The notes below the pieces were generated by a model, which saw nothing but the letters and a program-made list of their open reading frames with translations, had not been told where the DNA came from and did not search any database. Shown one piece after another: positions 9,202 to 18,270 of a DNA stretch of 64,000 nucleotides (positions are counted from its first letter, which is position 1; every line of letters starts with the position of its first letter). Location: assembly GCA_934098565.1 (NCBI GenBank), contig CAKOON010000001.1:1-64000 (forward strand), in the 5' to 3' direction. The position numbers and the translations under genes were made by a program. The stretch comes from an uncultured Bacilli bacterium (lineage in GTDB: Bacteria > Bacillota_I > Bacilli_A > RF39 > UBA660).

Positions 9202-9989
9202 GTAAGCTTGTTAGTTTAGCTAAGGTATTTGGTATTGCCTTAGCAACTTTTATTATATTTATGATTATTTCCTCTTTATTGTTTGTAGCTAATATTTTTC
9301 ACTCTAATAAAGATGAAAGTGATTTAACGAGACATGAAGTAATAAAAGAAAGTATTATGGCCTTGGATTTAGATTTTGCTAATGTTAATTTGTATATTGA
9401 GACAGGTGATGATTTTACTGTCAATACTAATATCCGTAATTTAGAAATAAAGGAATCTGAACATAAGTTAAAAATGAGTACCAGTGGCTTTTCCTTTGGT
9501 AAATCAAATAATAGAACAATAAATATTACCGTCCCAAAGGATTGGAGTTTAGAACAAGTAAAGATTGATACTGCTTTAGGCAAGGTTTCTATCAAGGATA
9601 TTACGGCAAGAGAGTGGGATTTATCTTTAGGAATGGCAAAAACAATTCTTGATAATATTTCTTCTTTGAATAAAGCTACCATTGAAAATGGAGCCGGCTA
9701 TTTCGAAGCTAATAATTGTACTTTTAACAATTTAGATTTTCAAAACGGCTTAGGTTCAGCTAAGTTGGCAGTGTCTTTAAATGGTCTAACTACTTTTGAC
9801 AATGGACTTGGCAGTGTTGAAACACGTATTTTAGATAGTAAAGATAATTATACCATCGATATTAATAATAGCATGGGAGCCGTTAATGTTTTAGATGAAG
9901 CTGTTAGTAACGGTCAACTTGGTCAGGGAAGTAAAAGAATGAGTATAGACAACGGTATGGGCACTGTTGATATTAAATTTATAAATTAA
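9198..9989 (+). CDS. Membrane-anchored DUF4097/LiaG-like beta-helix protein, 263 aa
   Basis: ATG 9198 overlaps the LiaF-like stop (ATGA). One N-terminal membrane segment (about 8-32) is followed by an extracellular domain with short repeating beta motifs (KVSIKDITA, LGSAKLAVS, LGSVETRIL, MGTVDIKF), as in the DUF4097 putative-adhesin family that accompanies LiaF/LiaG. An alternative start at 9171 would lie inside the upstream gene and is less likely. The function is probably envelope-stress related, inferred from the neighbour. Confidence 0.72.
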   Translation: MSKLVSLAKVFGIALATFIIFMIISSLLFVANIFHSNKDESDLTRHEVIKESIMALDLDFANVNLYIETGDDFTVNTNIRNLEIKESEHKLKMSTSGFSFGKSNNRTINITVPKDWSLEQVKIDTALGKVSIKDITAREWDLSLGMAKTILDNISSLNKATIENGAGYFEANNCTFNNLDFQNGLGSAKLAVSLNGLTTFDNGLGSVETRILDSKDNYTIDINNSMGAVNVLDEAVSNGQLGQGSKRMSIDNGMGTVDIKFIN

Positions 9990-10005
9990 AAAATGGCATG
10001 GGTAT

Positions 10006-10013
10006 GGTATAAT
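10006..10013 (+). promoter_or_regulatory. Extended -10 promoter of the GGDEF gene
   Basis: TGG-TATAAT forms an extended -10. About 60 nt of leader precedes the ATG at 10073. Confidence 0.5.
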
Positions 10014-10072
10014 CTAGAAGAAGTAGTAGTTATTAGGAGTTTTTGGAAAGACATGATTAATTTGGAAGGACG

Positions 10073-11218
10073 ATGGCTGTGCCAATATATTATTTAGAAG
10101 TAAATATAATTTGTATTCTTATTTTACTAATGATTATGGAAAAAGTCCGTGATGAAAATAAAACTTCAAAGACTTATAATATTTACCTAAAACTGTTGAT
10201 TTCGATAACTTTATTCTTAGTTTGTGATTTATTAGCGGGTGTCTTTATAGAGACTATGTTTTTAGTAAGTAAGTTTATTCTGTTACTAAGTAATTCTCTT
10301 TATTTCTTATTTGGCGTTTTAAACGTATATTATTTTAATGAATATTTAGGAGTTAGAACTGAATTTATTCAGGATAGTAAGGGCAAATTGTTTAGAGTTT
10401 GGCCAGTTTTAATAGTAATTATTATGCTGATAGTTAATTTATTTGTTAAGAATATTTTCTTTATAGATGAATTTAATTTGTATCATCAGGGAAAGATGTT
10501 ATTTTTATATTATGTGATTTCTTATTCCTATTTTATAGATATTATAGTTAATTTCGTCACGACTTGGAAAAAAGGAAAACGTAGTCAACAAGAATTAAAA
10601 AAACTAGTTATTTTGGCATTACTTCCTCTAATTGCTTTAATTGTTCAAATTTTTAATCATAGAACAACATTGATTGGCGTTGGTTTTACAATATCAGTAT
10701 TGATGATTTTTCTAGATGGTGTAAAAAACAATTCGACAATCGATGAGTTAACAGGAATTAATAACAGAAGAGCTTTTAATATTTCAGCTAATAAATTGTT
10801 TTCTGATAACAATAATGTCATGTTCTTAATGTTGGCGGACGTTAATGACTTCAAAAAGATTAACGATGAATATGGTCATTTAATGGGCGATAGAGCTTTA
10901 GTTGATATTGCTTTTATGCTTAAGATGGCAATCAAAGAGACAAAGAAAAATTATTTTTTAGCTCGTTTTGGTGGTGATGAATTTATTATTGCTGGTAAAT
11001 ATGATAATGAAGATACTATTAAAGAATTAATAGATAGTATTAAGAAAGAAGAAGGTTTAATAAACAATAGTAATAAATCATATAAAATAACTATGAGTAT
11101 TGGTTATGCTATAAAAAATAACTCCCATCTTAGTGTTGATGATTTAATTAGTGAGGCTGATGCGGCAATGTATGCTAATAAAAAAGAAATAAAGAAGAAA
11201 AATAAAAAAGTTGCTTAA
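10073..11218 (+). CDS. Membrane-bound diguanylate cyclase (GGDEF), 381 aa
   Basis: The N-terminal half (about 1-220) has some seven hydrophobic helices, a membrane sensor module. The C-terminal GGDEF domain (about 225-375) has LTGINNRRAFN at its start and the catalytic signature GGDEF near residues 301-305, followed by the usual TMSIGYA motif. It should make c-di-GMP from two GTP. No RxxD inhibitory site is present five residues before GGDEF, so product inhibition is probably absent. SD GGAAGGA precedes the ATG. It is monocistronic, with a terminator overlapping its end. Confidence 0.92.
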   Translation: MAVPIYYLEVNIICILILLMIMEKVRDENKTSKTYNIYLKLLISITLFLVCDLLAGVFIETMFLVSKFILLLSNSLYFLFGVLNVYYFNEYLGVRTEFIQDSKGKLFRVWPVLIVIIMLIVNLFVKNIFFIDEFNLYHQGKMLFLYYVISYSYFIDIIVNFVTTWKKGKRSQQELKKLVILALLPLIALIVQIFNHRTTLIGVGFTISVLMIFLDGVKNNSTIDELTGINNRRAFNISANKLFSDNNNVMFLMLADVNDFKKINDEYGHLMGDRALVDIAFMLKMAIKETKKNYFLARFGGDEFIIAGKYDNEDTIKELIDSIKKEEGLINNSNKSYKITMSIGYAIKNNSHLSVDDLISEADAAMYANKKEIKKKNKKVA

Positions 11219-11246
11219 TTATTCTAGAAAATAAAAGCAGCTTTTT
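11205..11246 (+). terminator. Terminator of the GGDEF gene
   Basis: AAAAAGTTGCT pairs with AGCAGCTTTTT (11 bp, one G-U). The left arm lies in the last codons of the gene. The A/T tracts make it usable in both directions. Confidence 0.75.
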
Positions 11247-11364
11247 ATTTGAGACTTTTTCCACAAACTGTATTTAAAGAAATATTAAATTCTTTACAGA
11301 ATTTATATAAATTAGCTGTTGATATACAAACTAGACCTTTTTCATAACGAATAATAGCAGTCTT
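11245..11364 (-). pseudogene. Remnant of an XRE-family helix-turn-helix repressor
   Basis: On the - strand the frame reads about 39 residues with IIRYEKG, then ANLYKFCKEFNISLNTV, then a stop. This matches the second half of a Cro/CI-type HTH (typical pattern: ISRYE.G...S...L.KIAKYFNVSLD.L). An in-frame stop at 11365-11367 interrupts it. Beyond that stop the degraded frame still shows a HSSKS-like piece where the recognition helix would start. There is no start codon or SD. I regard it as a decayed regulator, perhaps from a lost mobile element. Confidence 0.55.
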
Positions 11365-11508
11365 TTAACTTTTAGAAGAGTGACAATGGCTATGCCAGAA
11401 TAACTCTAATTAGTGCTGAAAGTTAATATTGTTAATTAACAAAATGTTATTAATGATGGTAATTTCTAATAATATATAGTATATTTAAAGTGTATTTGGT
11501 GAGGATTT

Positions 11509-11889
11509 ATGAAAAATAAAAAATTAATTAATAGTTTTAAATATGCATTTAAGGGGATTGGCTCTGCTGTTGGTGGCGAAAGAAATATGAAAATTCATTT
11601 TGCAATGATGATGTTTGTTATTTTAGCGGGAATATTTTTTAATATTGCTATTTGGGAATGGATTACATGTTTTATCTTATTTGGTTTAGTTATTGGCATG
11701 GAATGTATTAATACTGCGATTGAAATTGTTGTTGATATGGTAAGTCCTAAGTATAATGAAGCTGCTGGGCGAGCTAAAGATATTGCGGCTGGTGGAGTGT
11801 TGGCTTGTGCTATCGGGGCTGCAGTTGCAGGATTATTTATCTTTCTACCTAAGTTATTTGAACTTATAATTATACTTGTAATATCCTAA
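11509..11889 (+). CDS. dgkA: Undecaprenol/diacylglycerol kinase (DgkA/UdpK family)
   Basis: Small integral membrane kinase, 126 aa, with three membrane helices and the family motifs GGERNMKIH near the N-terminus and ECINTAIEIVVD (about 64-75). Gram-positive members phosphorylate undecaprenol to recycle the lipid carrier for peptidoglycan and teichoic acid synthesis. SD GGTGAGG precedes ATG 11509. It is monocistronic, ending near a bidirectional terminator shared with the convergent ABC operon. Confidence 0.93.
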   Translation: MKNKKLINSFKYAFKGIGSAVGGERNMKIHFAMMMFVILAGIFFNIAIWEWITCFILFGLVIGMECINTAIEIVVDMVSPKYNEAAGRAKDIAAGGVLACAIGAAVAGLFIFLPKLFELIIILVIS

Positions 11890-11961
11890 ATATTAGTGTA
11901 CTCTATATACTTAAGACATAATACGTTTATAGAAATTTTTCATTACTATATATATAAAGAA

Positions 11962-11991
11962 AACAGAACTTAGTTGATTTTAAGTTCTGTT
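11962..11991. terminator. Bidirectional terminator between dgkA and the ABC importer
   Basis: AACAGAACTTA ... TTAAGTTCTGTT forms an 11-bp stem. It overlaps the stop codon of the convergent permease gene and serves both strands. Confidence 0.7.
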
Positions 11992-12768
11992 AAGTATTTT
12001 ATTTTCTAAAATAGCGATAGGTTTATAAAAGATATAAGATAAGATTATTAAGGCCGTAACACCTGTTAAGACTAAGTCTAAATTGAAGACCTGGGTTCCA
12101 TAAATAATTAAATAACCAATTCCTTCTTTGCTTACTAGAAATTCTCCCATAATAACGCCTATAAATGATAAGGATAGTCCTAACTTAATGGCTGAGATAA
12201 TACTAGACAAACTACTAGGAATAATCAAGTAATAAAGAGTTTGCCATTTACTTGCTTTAAAACTTTTAAAGAGTAGTAAATGGTTTTTATTAACACTTAG
12301 CATACCTGTATAAATAGTAACTAAACTGACGATGAGATTAATAAGTAACGCCATGATGATAACTGATTTAATATTAGCACCACACCAAATTAAGATTAAA
12401 GGACCGATGGCTACTTTAGGTAGAGAGTTTAACATGGTAATAAAAGGGTCTAAAACACGGTAGATGGGTTTTACTAAGTAAAATATGGTAGCTAATAGAA
12501 GACTAATGATAAATCCGAGGCCAAAAGAGATTAGAACTTCTTTGGTAGTAGTGAATAGATGATTAAAGAAGTTATGATTACTAATGAGACTGATTAAAGT
12601 CTTGATGATTTTACTAGGACTAGAGAAGATAAAACTATTAATGATATTATATTTACTTAGGAGTTCCCAAGTACTTAAAAAACTAATGATAACTAGAATT
12701 TGAATAATTAATATTAAGAGATTATTTCTTTTGATTTTTTTTAAATAGGCTTGTTGTTTAGGAGACAT
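11980..12768 (-). CDS. ABC importer permease (SsuC/ThiX-type, BPD_transp_1), 262 aa
   Basis: Inner-membrane subunit of a nitrate/sulfonate/thiamine-precursor type importer. There are about six membrane helices and a cytoplasmic EAA-like loop (FKSFKASKWQTLYYLIIP, about 168-185) that contacts the ATPase. Its ATG overlaps the end of the ATPase gene by 11 nt, so they are coupled. The substrate cannot be told from the permease. It is the third gene of a three-gene - strand operon. Confidence 0.9.
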   Translation of the reverse strand: MSPKQQAYLKKIKRNNLLILIIQILVIISFLSTWELLSKYNIINSFIFSSPSKIIKTLISLISNHNFFNHLFTTTKEVLISFGLGFIISLLLATIFYLVKPIYRVLDPFITMLNSLPKVAIGPLILIWCGANIKSVIIMALLINLIVSLVTIYTGMLSVNKNHLLLFKSFKASKWQTLYYLIIPSSLSSIISAIKLGLSLSFIGVIMGEFLVSKEGIGYLIIYGTQVFNLDLVLTGVTALIILSYIFYKPIAILENKILNRT

Positions 12769-13504
12769 ATTCCTCTAACTCCTTCCAGATAATATCAAAG
12801 TATTCGTTAAACTTAGGGTCTTTACGGTTAAGGATTGGGTTCTTAGGATTATCTAGTTTGATATCATAAATTTTTTTTATGATGGCTGGTCTTTTAGATA
12901 AGACAATCACTTTGTTAGCAGTAGCAATGGCTTCGCCGATATCATGAGTTACAATAATAGCAGTTTTTCCTTCGGATTTAATAATGTTATAGACGTCGTT
13001 ACTTACTTCTAAGCGAGTTTGGTAGTCAAGGGCACTAAAGGGTTCATCAAGAAGGAGGATATCAGGGTTAGTAGCAAGTGTTCTTATAAGAGCAAGTCTT
13101 TGTTTCATGCCACCGGATAAACTACTAGGATATTTATCTTTAAATTCATCGAGATTATATTTGTGAATAAGTTTTTTTACAAAGTCAATATTCTCTTTAG
13201 TCAGAGTATGGGTTAGTTTAAGACCTAGAATAGCGTTATCCCAAATAGTTAGATAAGGCAAGAGACAATCCGTTTGGAGCATATAACCTATTTTTTTTTG
13301 ATGGGTATCAATTAGACCTTCGTAGTCTTTATCGAGTTTGGTTAGAATTGATAGAATAGTGGATTTTCCACAACCTGAGGGACCAATGATAGCGATAAAG
13401 TCTTTTTCTTCAATGCTAAAAGAAATGTCTTGTAAAGCTAGAACTTCACCTTTTAGAGTATGATATTCTTTTTTGAGATTTTTAATTTCTAAAACTTTAG
13501 TCAT
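12758..13504 (-). CDS. ABC importer ATPase (SsuB/ThiZ-type), 248 aa
   Basis: Complete nucleotide-binding subunit: Walker A GPSGCGKST (about 41-49), Q-loop MLQTD, signature LSGGMKQR (about 134-141), Walker B LLLDEPFSALD and switch His in VTHD. The length is normal. It lies between the binding protein and the permease and overlaps the permease start. Confidence 0.94.
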   Translation of the reverse strand: MTKVLEIKNLKKEYHTLKGEVLALQDISFSIEEKDFIAIIGPSGCGKSTILSILTKLDKDYEGLIDTHQKKIGYMLQTDCLLPYLTIWDNAILGLKLTHTLTKENIDFVKKLIHKYNLDEFKDKYPSSLSGGMKQRLALIRTLATNPDILLLDEPFSALDYQTRLEVSNDVYNIIKSEGKTAIIVTHDIGEAIATANKVIVLSKRPAIIKKIYDIKLDNPKNPILNRKDPKFNEYFDIIWKELEEYVS

Positions 13505-13563
13505 TTTGTATCCTATGAATTAATTAATTTTTGAGAATAATAAAGATAGTATCTTAAAACTAA

Positions 13564-14544
13564 TTAGTCATTATTAACCAAAGTATTAAAGTCTATCTTT
13601 TTTTCTATAAGGTTATTGTCTAACATGACTTGTTCTAGGTTTTGATAAGCTATTTCTTTGATATGGGTATCAGTATACCAACAATCATAATCTTTATATC
13701 TTTTAATCATTGTTGTTAAGTTATTAAGACTTTCATCTTTAAATTGATTATGGATAGCCTCGGCTACAATTTCAGGGTTGTTATTTTTAACAAATTCTAA
13801 ACCTTTATTTAAGGCATTTCTGAATTTAATGATAATATCTTTATTATTTTCTAGATAACTTTTTCTAGCATAGTAAGTAGTATATGGCATTTCGCCAGAA
13901 TATGCGCCGATACTAGCAACGACATAACCAAAATTTTCTTTTTCTAACTTGGTTGCAGTTGGTTCAAAAAGATTAACATAATCACCCATACCACCAATGA
14001 AGGAACCTGATAAGGCTGCAAATTCAACGGAGTAGTTAAGGCTAATTTTACTACTATCAATATTCATTTTTTTAAGGGCATTTAGGAAGTTTAAGGCTGG
14101 CATTCCCCCTTGACGTCCTACCAAAATCTCTTTACCATATAACTTTTCTAAATTAAAATTATCGTTTTTAGAACGGCTTAAAATAAATTGACCATCTCTT
14201 TTCGTAAGACCAGCAAAGTTAACTAAGTAGTCAGCCTCACCACCATTATAGACATAGACCGTACTTTCTAAACCAGCAAAACCGATATTAACGTCATTAG
14301 ATAAGACGGCCGCCGCTACTTTATCAGCACCTGGTGTTAAGATAAGTTCAATGTCTAAACCTTCATCTTTAAAATAATTATTTTCTATAGCTACATACCA
14401 AGGGGCATAGAAAACTGAGTGGGTAACTTCGGCAACTTTCACCTTCGTTAAAGACTTATCTTCATCTTTCTTATTGTGAACACTAAGCAAGCTAATCATT
14501 AAAATTAATACTAAACAAATGATAATACTAAATATTTTTTTCAT
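13564..14544 (-). CDS. ABC importer substrate-binding protein (NMT1/THI5-like), 326 aa
   Basis: Periplasmic-binding-protein fold of the NMT1/THI5-like and SsuA group: starts the mature part with KVAEVTHSVFYAPWYVAIEN and contains GYF-type and GGMP loop segments. It could bind an aliphatic sulfonate, HMP-like pyrimidine or another small planar solute. The sequence does not decide. The N-terminus is one hydrophobic segment (about 3-22) with no Cys lipobox, so the protein is either membrane-tethered by an uncleaved signal or cleaved by signal peptidase I. First gene of the operon, SD AAGGAGAG. No TPP or SAM riboswitch is recognisable upstream. Confidence 0.88.
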   Translation of the reverse strand: MKKIFSIIICLVLILMISLLSVHNKKDEDKSLTKVKVAEVTHSVFYAPWYVAIENNYFKDEGLDIELILTPGADKVAAAVLSNDVNIGFAGLESTVYVYNGGEADYLVNFAGLTKRDGQFILSRSKNDNFNLEKLYGKEILVGRQGGMPALNFLNALKKMNIDSSKISLNYSVEFAALSGSFIGGMGDYVNLFEPTATKLEKENFGYVVASIGAYSGEMPYTTYYARKSYLENNKDIIIKFRNALNKGLEFVKNNNPEIVAEAIHNQFKDESLNNLTTMIKRYKDYDCWYTDTHIKEIAYQNLEQVMLDNNLIEKKIDFNTLVNND

Positions 14545-14894
14545 AATTCTCTCCTTATAGATAGTGTATGATGGTTTTTAAAAAGTGGTACGAGGAATAT
14601 TGAAGGTTAAACATAGATTTACTTCTCTAAGTAAAATGATTAATGAAAGAGCTCATGAACTTATTAATATTATTGAAAATGCTAATCAAACAAATATTTA
14701 GTTTTAAAAAGTTTTTCCAGTTGATTGGAAAAACTTTTTAAAATGAGATTTTTTTCCAATTAATCCCAAAAATTTTCTAATTTCATAATAAAAATCATTA
14801 TTTATGTCAAATGAAGCAAGCTAGTTTTTACGACTTTTTCCTTTCCAAATACTAATTTTTTTGGTACACTATTCTTATAGTAGAGGAATTATAT
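14545..14894. other. 350-bp divergent intergenic region
   Basis: Between the - strand importer and the + strand ABC fusion gene. It holds a short open stretch on + (about 14599-14700, encoding a TSLSKMINERAHELINIIEN-like peptide ending in TAG) with no ATG or good SD, possibly a gene remnant. It also holds a strong terminator hairpin (14706-14739), then AT-rich sequence with a GGTACACT -10-like element near 14862 for the downstream gene. No riboswitch is recognised. Confidence 0.5.
14706..14739. terminator. Bidirectional terminator
   Basis: AAAAAGTTTTTCCA, loop GTTGA, TTGGAAAAACTTTTT: a near-perfect 14-bp stem with A and T tracts on both sides. Confidence 0.75.
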
Positions 14895-17366
14895 ATGATA
14901 GAATTAGTAAATGTTACAAAGACTTATAAAGCTAAGAAGACTAAGGCTACTTTAGGACTAGATAATGTTAGTTTTAAAATACCTAGTACGGGGTTATATT
15001 TTATTACCGGGGAGAGTGGTTCCGGAAAATCAACTTTACTTAATGTCTTAGGAGGTCTTGATAAGATTGATAGTGGTCATATTAAAGTTGATAATATCGA
15101 AGTATCTAGTTTATCTAAAAAAGACTTAGTAAAATATCGTAATACTTGTGTTGGTTTTATCTTTCAAGACTATAATTTATTCTTAGAATATAATGTTTAT
15201 GACAATGTTAAATTAGCTTTAGAACTTAGTAATCAGAGTAATTTAAATAAAGTTGATGAAGTCTTAAAAGCGGTTGGACTAGAAGAGCTAAAACTACGGA
15301 AAATTAATGAGCTTTCCGGTGGTCAAAGACAAAGAGTAGCCATTGCAAGAGCTCTAGTTAAGAACCCCGATATTATTCTAGCTGATGAACCAACCGGAAA
15401 TTTGGACTCGGCAACTTCAAGACAGATTATGCTACTTTTAAAAGCTATTAGTACCAAGAAATGTGTGATTGTTGTTACTCATGATAAGGCTATAGCTAAT
15501 GAGTTTGGTAGTGGCTTAATTACTATGCAAGATGGGAAAGTCATTAATGATACAATAGTTATGTTAAAGAATGATACCAAAGATATTAATTTACGTAGTG
15601 CGGATTTTAAGAGTAAGTATGCCTTGAAATTTACTTTAAACAATATTAAGATGAAACCGTTGAAGTTTGTTTTGACCACGATATTGACAGCTTTTTCTCT
15701 AGTGTGTGTTTGTCTTATGTTTACTTTTGTTTTCTTTAATAAATATGCTTTTTCTTTGGAAAAACTAACGAATGAGAATGTGACGAAAGTGGCTTTGGAA
15801 AGGTCTTATTGTAGGCTGGATTATGGAACTTTCTTGGACTGTGAACCCTTATATTATGAAGAGACTGATGAAAATCTTAAATTAGGTAGTCCAGCCTACA
15901 TGGTTTATGAACTTGATTTATCTTTAGGAAGTAAAGAACCTAGTGTGGTAGAAATACCTGATAAAGAAGCCTTTTCGATAGTAGAAATAAAAGATGATAA
16001 GTTATTAAATCTACTCTTAGGACGTCTTCCTTTAACTGATAATGAGATTGTAATAGATAAAAATATTGCTTATACTATTCTTAACCAAGGAATTTATAAT
16101 ACCGATAACAAGCTCATTAAACCAGAAAACTTTCAAGATATTTTAGGACTTAATATTAATCTAGGAGAATATCCTGTTACAATTGTTGGTATTAATGAAT
16201 TTAATAGCGATGATAAGTTTACAGAATATCGCCAAGGAAAGAAGGTTACTAAGTATTTAGATACTTATTTTAGTGCTTTTACAGAAGATAGTAACATCTA
16301 TGTGAAAGGTTTTCTTGATAATAAAGAATTAAATTATACGGAAGATGAATTACTCTCAAAAATTATTTTTATGTTAAGAGATAGAAAAGATTCTTTTGGT
16401 ATCGGTGGTCCTGTCTATAATGATAGATTAACTTATTATGATAATCAGGAGTATTATGATACAAATTTTAACTTGATTACAAAACCTTTAGCAGCTGATG
16501 AGATGGTTATTAATGTCAGTGATTTTTTGAATTTTAATACTTCTATAAAAGGGTCAATGACTAAACAGTTTAATGAATATCAACAAAACAATATGAATTT
16601 ATCTTATAAAGAAGCAGTATATAATTTTGTTAAAATTAAGTTTTTAGAATATAAAGATGATTTATTTATTAGAACTTATAATAGTGTTTCTGCTCATAAA
16701 AAATTAGATAACTATAAGAATATGAAGATTGTAGGAATATCTTTTGATGATAATTCTTATGTCAGTAAAGATTTATACCAAGATTATGATCATGATAAGA
16801 AGATTATTGAAAAGGTCTATATGAATTATGAGACAAAAGAAGAGTTAAAGAATATTTTAACTAAGTATAGTTATGTTTCTAATCTTAAAGATACAGGAAT
16901 TTCTTATGGTCTTGCTAGTGATTTAGGGACTGCTATTAGTACGGTTATAATGTTTTATGAACATTTACATACTTATTTAGTGATTATTGCTTTAGTATTT
17001 GTCTTATTTGCTAGTCTTTTAATCTTTAATTTTATTAGTGTTACTATTAGTTATGCTAAGAAAAATATTGGCATTTTAAAAAGTTTAGGGGCAAAAAATA
17101 AAGATATTTATAAGATATTTACTTATGAGTCTTTAATTATAGCTGGTGTATCATTTGTTTTAGCTATACCTTTATGGAATTTAACTTGTAATTTAGCTAA
17201 TAAATTGATTTTTGAAGATATTTTGTATGTTGGGGGAATTGAGATAAATATGATAGCGCCTTTGGCAACACTGTTACTAAGTGTAGTCTTATCGACTGTT
17301 ATTAGTATTATGTGTTCAAATAAGATTAATGATATGCAGCCGATGGATGCTATATTGAATAAATAA
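14895..17366 (+). CDS. MacB/LolCDE-type ABC protein: ATPase fused to FtsX-like permease, 823 aa
   Basis: Single-chain transporter. Residues 1-220 are the ATPase (Walker A GESGSGKST, signature LSGGQRQR, Walker B ILADEPTGNLD, switch VTHD). A first membrane helix follows (about 255-280), then a long extracytoplasmic domain (about 285-680), then three C-terminal helices of the FtsX permease domain (about 690-815). The EAxxxxKSLGAKNKDIYKI-like loop between helices is typical. In Gram-positives such proteins export or sense peptides, for example in bacitracin or lantibiotic resistance. No two-component system is adjacent, so the substrate is unknown. It is monocistronic with its own terminator. Confidence 0.9.
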   Translation: MIELVNVTKTYKAKKTKATLGLDNVSFKIPSTGLYFITGESGSGKSTLLNVLGGLDKIDSGHIKVDNIEVSSLSKKDLVKYRNTCVGFIFQDYNLFLEYNVYDNVKLALELSNQSNLNKVDEVLKAVGLEELKLRKINELSGGQRQRVAIARALVKNPDIILADEPTGNLDSATSRQIMLLLKAISTKKCVIVVTHDKAIANEFGSGLITMQDGKVINDTIVMLKNDTKDINLRSADFKSKYALKFTLNNIKMKPLKFVLTTILTAFSLVCVCLMFTFVFFNKYAFSLEKLTNENVTKVALERSYCRLDYGTFLDCEPLYYEETDENLKLGSPAYMVYELDLSLGSKEPSVVEIPDKEAFSIVEIKDDKLLNLLLGRLPLTDNEIVIDKNIAYTILNQGIYNTDNKLIKPENFQDILGLNINLGEYPVTIVGINEFNSDDKFTEYRQGKKVTKYLDTYFSAFTEDSNIYVKGFLDNKELNYTEDELLSKIIFMLRDRKDSFGIGGPVYNDRLTYYDNQEYYDTNFNLITKPLAADEMVINVSDFLNFNTSIKGSMTKQFNEYQQNNMNLSYKEAVYNFVKIKFLEYKDDLFIRTYNSVSAHKKLDNYKNMKIVGISFDDNSYVSKDLYQDYDHDKKIIEKVYMNYETKEELKNILTKYSYVSNLKDTGISYGLASDLGTAISTVIMFYEHLHTYLVIIALVFVLFASLLIFNFISVTISYAKKNIGILKSLGAKNKDIYKIFTYESLIIAGVSFVLAIPLWNLTCNLANKLIFEDILYVGGIEINMIAPLATLLLSVVLSTVISIMCSNKINDMQPMDAILNK

Positions 17367-17397
17367 AATTCAGGAGATTTAATTTTCTGAATTTTCT
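17367..17397 (+). terminator. Terminator of the ABC fusion gene
   Basis: AAAATTCAG ... CTGAATTTT, a 9-bp stem immediately after the stop codon. Confidence 0.65.
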
Positions 17398-17435
17398 TTA
17401 CTTTAGAAAGATAATTAATAAAAGAAGGTGGTTTA

Positions 17436-17900
17436 ATGTTAGGATATAAGTTTGAAGTTGAAGAGAACTGTAATAATTTTTTGAATGTTTTGTTAAGTAA
17501 TATTGATTTAAATGAATATTATGTTTTAGTAAAAGAAGATGAAACTTTACCTAGAGATATTATTTCTTTAGATTGTAATAGCTTGTTTGCAAAGAGTATT
17601 TATAAATATCAAGATTTTTATTATGAGCTAAAGAATAGAAAGTATTACCCTATCTTTATGCGATTAGATTTTAGTAAGACACCAACTGATGAAGGAGAAA
17701 GACAGTCTCCTTTAGAATGTCTTCAAAGTAATATAGACTTAATAATTTTAGTGACTGATAGTATTTATGGAGAGGTATATTGTAAAGATAAGAAGCTTTT
17801 AGCTAGAATTTTCTTGAATTTAAAGAATTCGAAGACTTTTAAGAAAATAGAGGGCGCTGATATTAGGAAAAGAAAAACGGTTTCTAGTTATACGGATTAA
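17436..17900 (+). CDS. Hypothetical protein, 154 aa
   Basis: ATG 17436 follows AGAAGGTGGTTTA, a good SD. The product is a compact mixed alpha/beta-looking cytosolic protein (LNEYYVLVKEDETL, YYPIFMRLDF, LIILVTDSIYGEVYCKD) with no membrane segment and a basic C-terminal tail. I do not recognise the family. It stands alone between the ABC gene and the toxin-antitoxin locus. Confidence 0.7.
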   Translation: MLGYKFEVEENCNNFLNVLLSNIDLNEYYVLVKEDETLPRDIISLDCNSLFAKSIYKYQDFYYELKNRKYYPIFMRLDFSKTPTDEGERQSPLECLQSNIDLIILVTDSIYGEVYCKDKKLLARIFLNLKNSKTFKKIEGADIRKRKTVSSYTD

Positions 17901-17952
17901 AAATGGTTGTTTGTGGTTATAATTAAAATTTCGCAAAAGTCTGGATAAATGA

Positions 17953-17981
17953 TTGACTTAATCTGATTATCGTGTTATATT
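17953..17981 (+). promoter_or_regulatory. Promoter of the ToxI antitoxin RNA / toxIN operon
   Basis: TTGACT (17953-17958), 17-nt spacer, TATATT (17976-17981). It is preceded by AAAAGTCTGGA, which also precedes the promoter of the second array (18886-18896). Transcription would start near 17988, about 107 nt before the first repeat. Confidence 0.7.
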
Positions 17982-18094
17982 TGAATTATGTTGATTGAAG
18001 AAATCTGTAATAATAGACTTTAACGATATTTTATGTTATATTATCATTGCCTAAGCATTTATATTATTTAAATAAGTAATATTATGTTATAGGT

Positions 18095-18200
18095 AAAAAA
18101 GCTAGTGATTCCAACTATTAAGAGGAACATAAAAAAGCGGCGATTCCGGCCATAACAGGAACTCAAAAAAGCGGCGATTCCGGCCATAACAGTGAACTAG
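18095..18200 (+). ncRNA. ToxI-type antitoxin RNA: three tandem 34-36-nt repeats (type III TA)
   Basis: Three direct repeats at 18095-18130, 18131-18164 and 18165-18200. Each opens with AAAAAAG and continues GCGGCGATTCCGGCC-like; the first copy has diverged. Each can fold as an H-type pseudoknot. Stem 1 is GGC/GCC in repeats 2 and 3 but TAGT/ACTA in repeat 1, a compensatory change. Stem 2 is TTCC with GGAA downstream. Position (between promoter and terminator, directly before toxN), repeat length and A-rich junctions match ToxI/AntiQ antitoxins, which ToxN cuts in the A-rich linker and which then inhibit it. This is a strong call because the toxin is adjacent. Confidence 0.88.
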
Positions 18201-18206
18201 AAAAAG

Positions 18207-18232
18207 AAACTAGAGAGCACACTCTAGTTTTA
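18207..18232 (+). terminator. Terminator between ToxI and toxN
   Basis: AAACTAGAG ... CTCTAGTTT, a 9-bp stem. In type III systems this leaky terminator sets the excess of antitoxin RNA over toxin mRNA. Confidence 0.75.
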
Positions 18233-18270
18233 TTATACTTATTGTATTGGAAAGAAGTTGTTGCTGAAAT

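Noticed and set aside
14545..14894. TPP riboswitch upstream of the THI5-like importer
   Set aside because: No CTGAGA or other thi-box core on the - strand leader.
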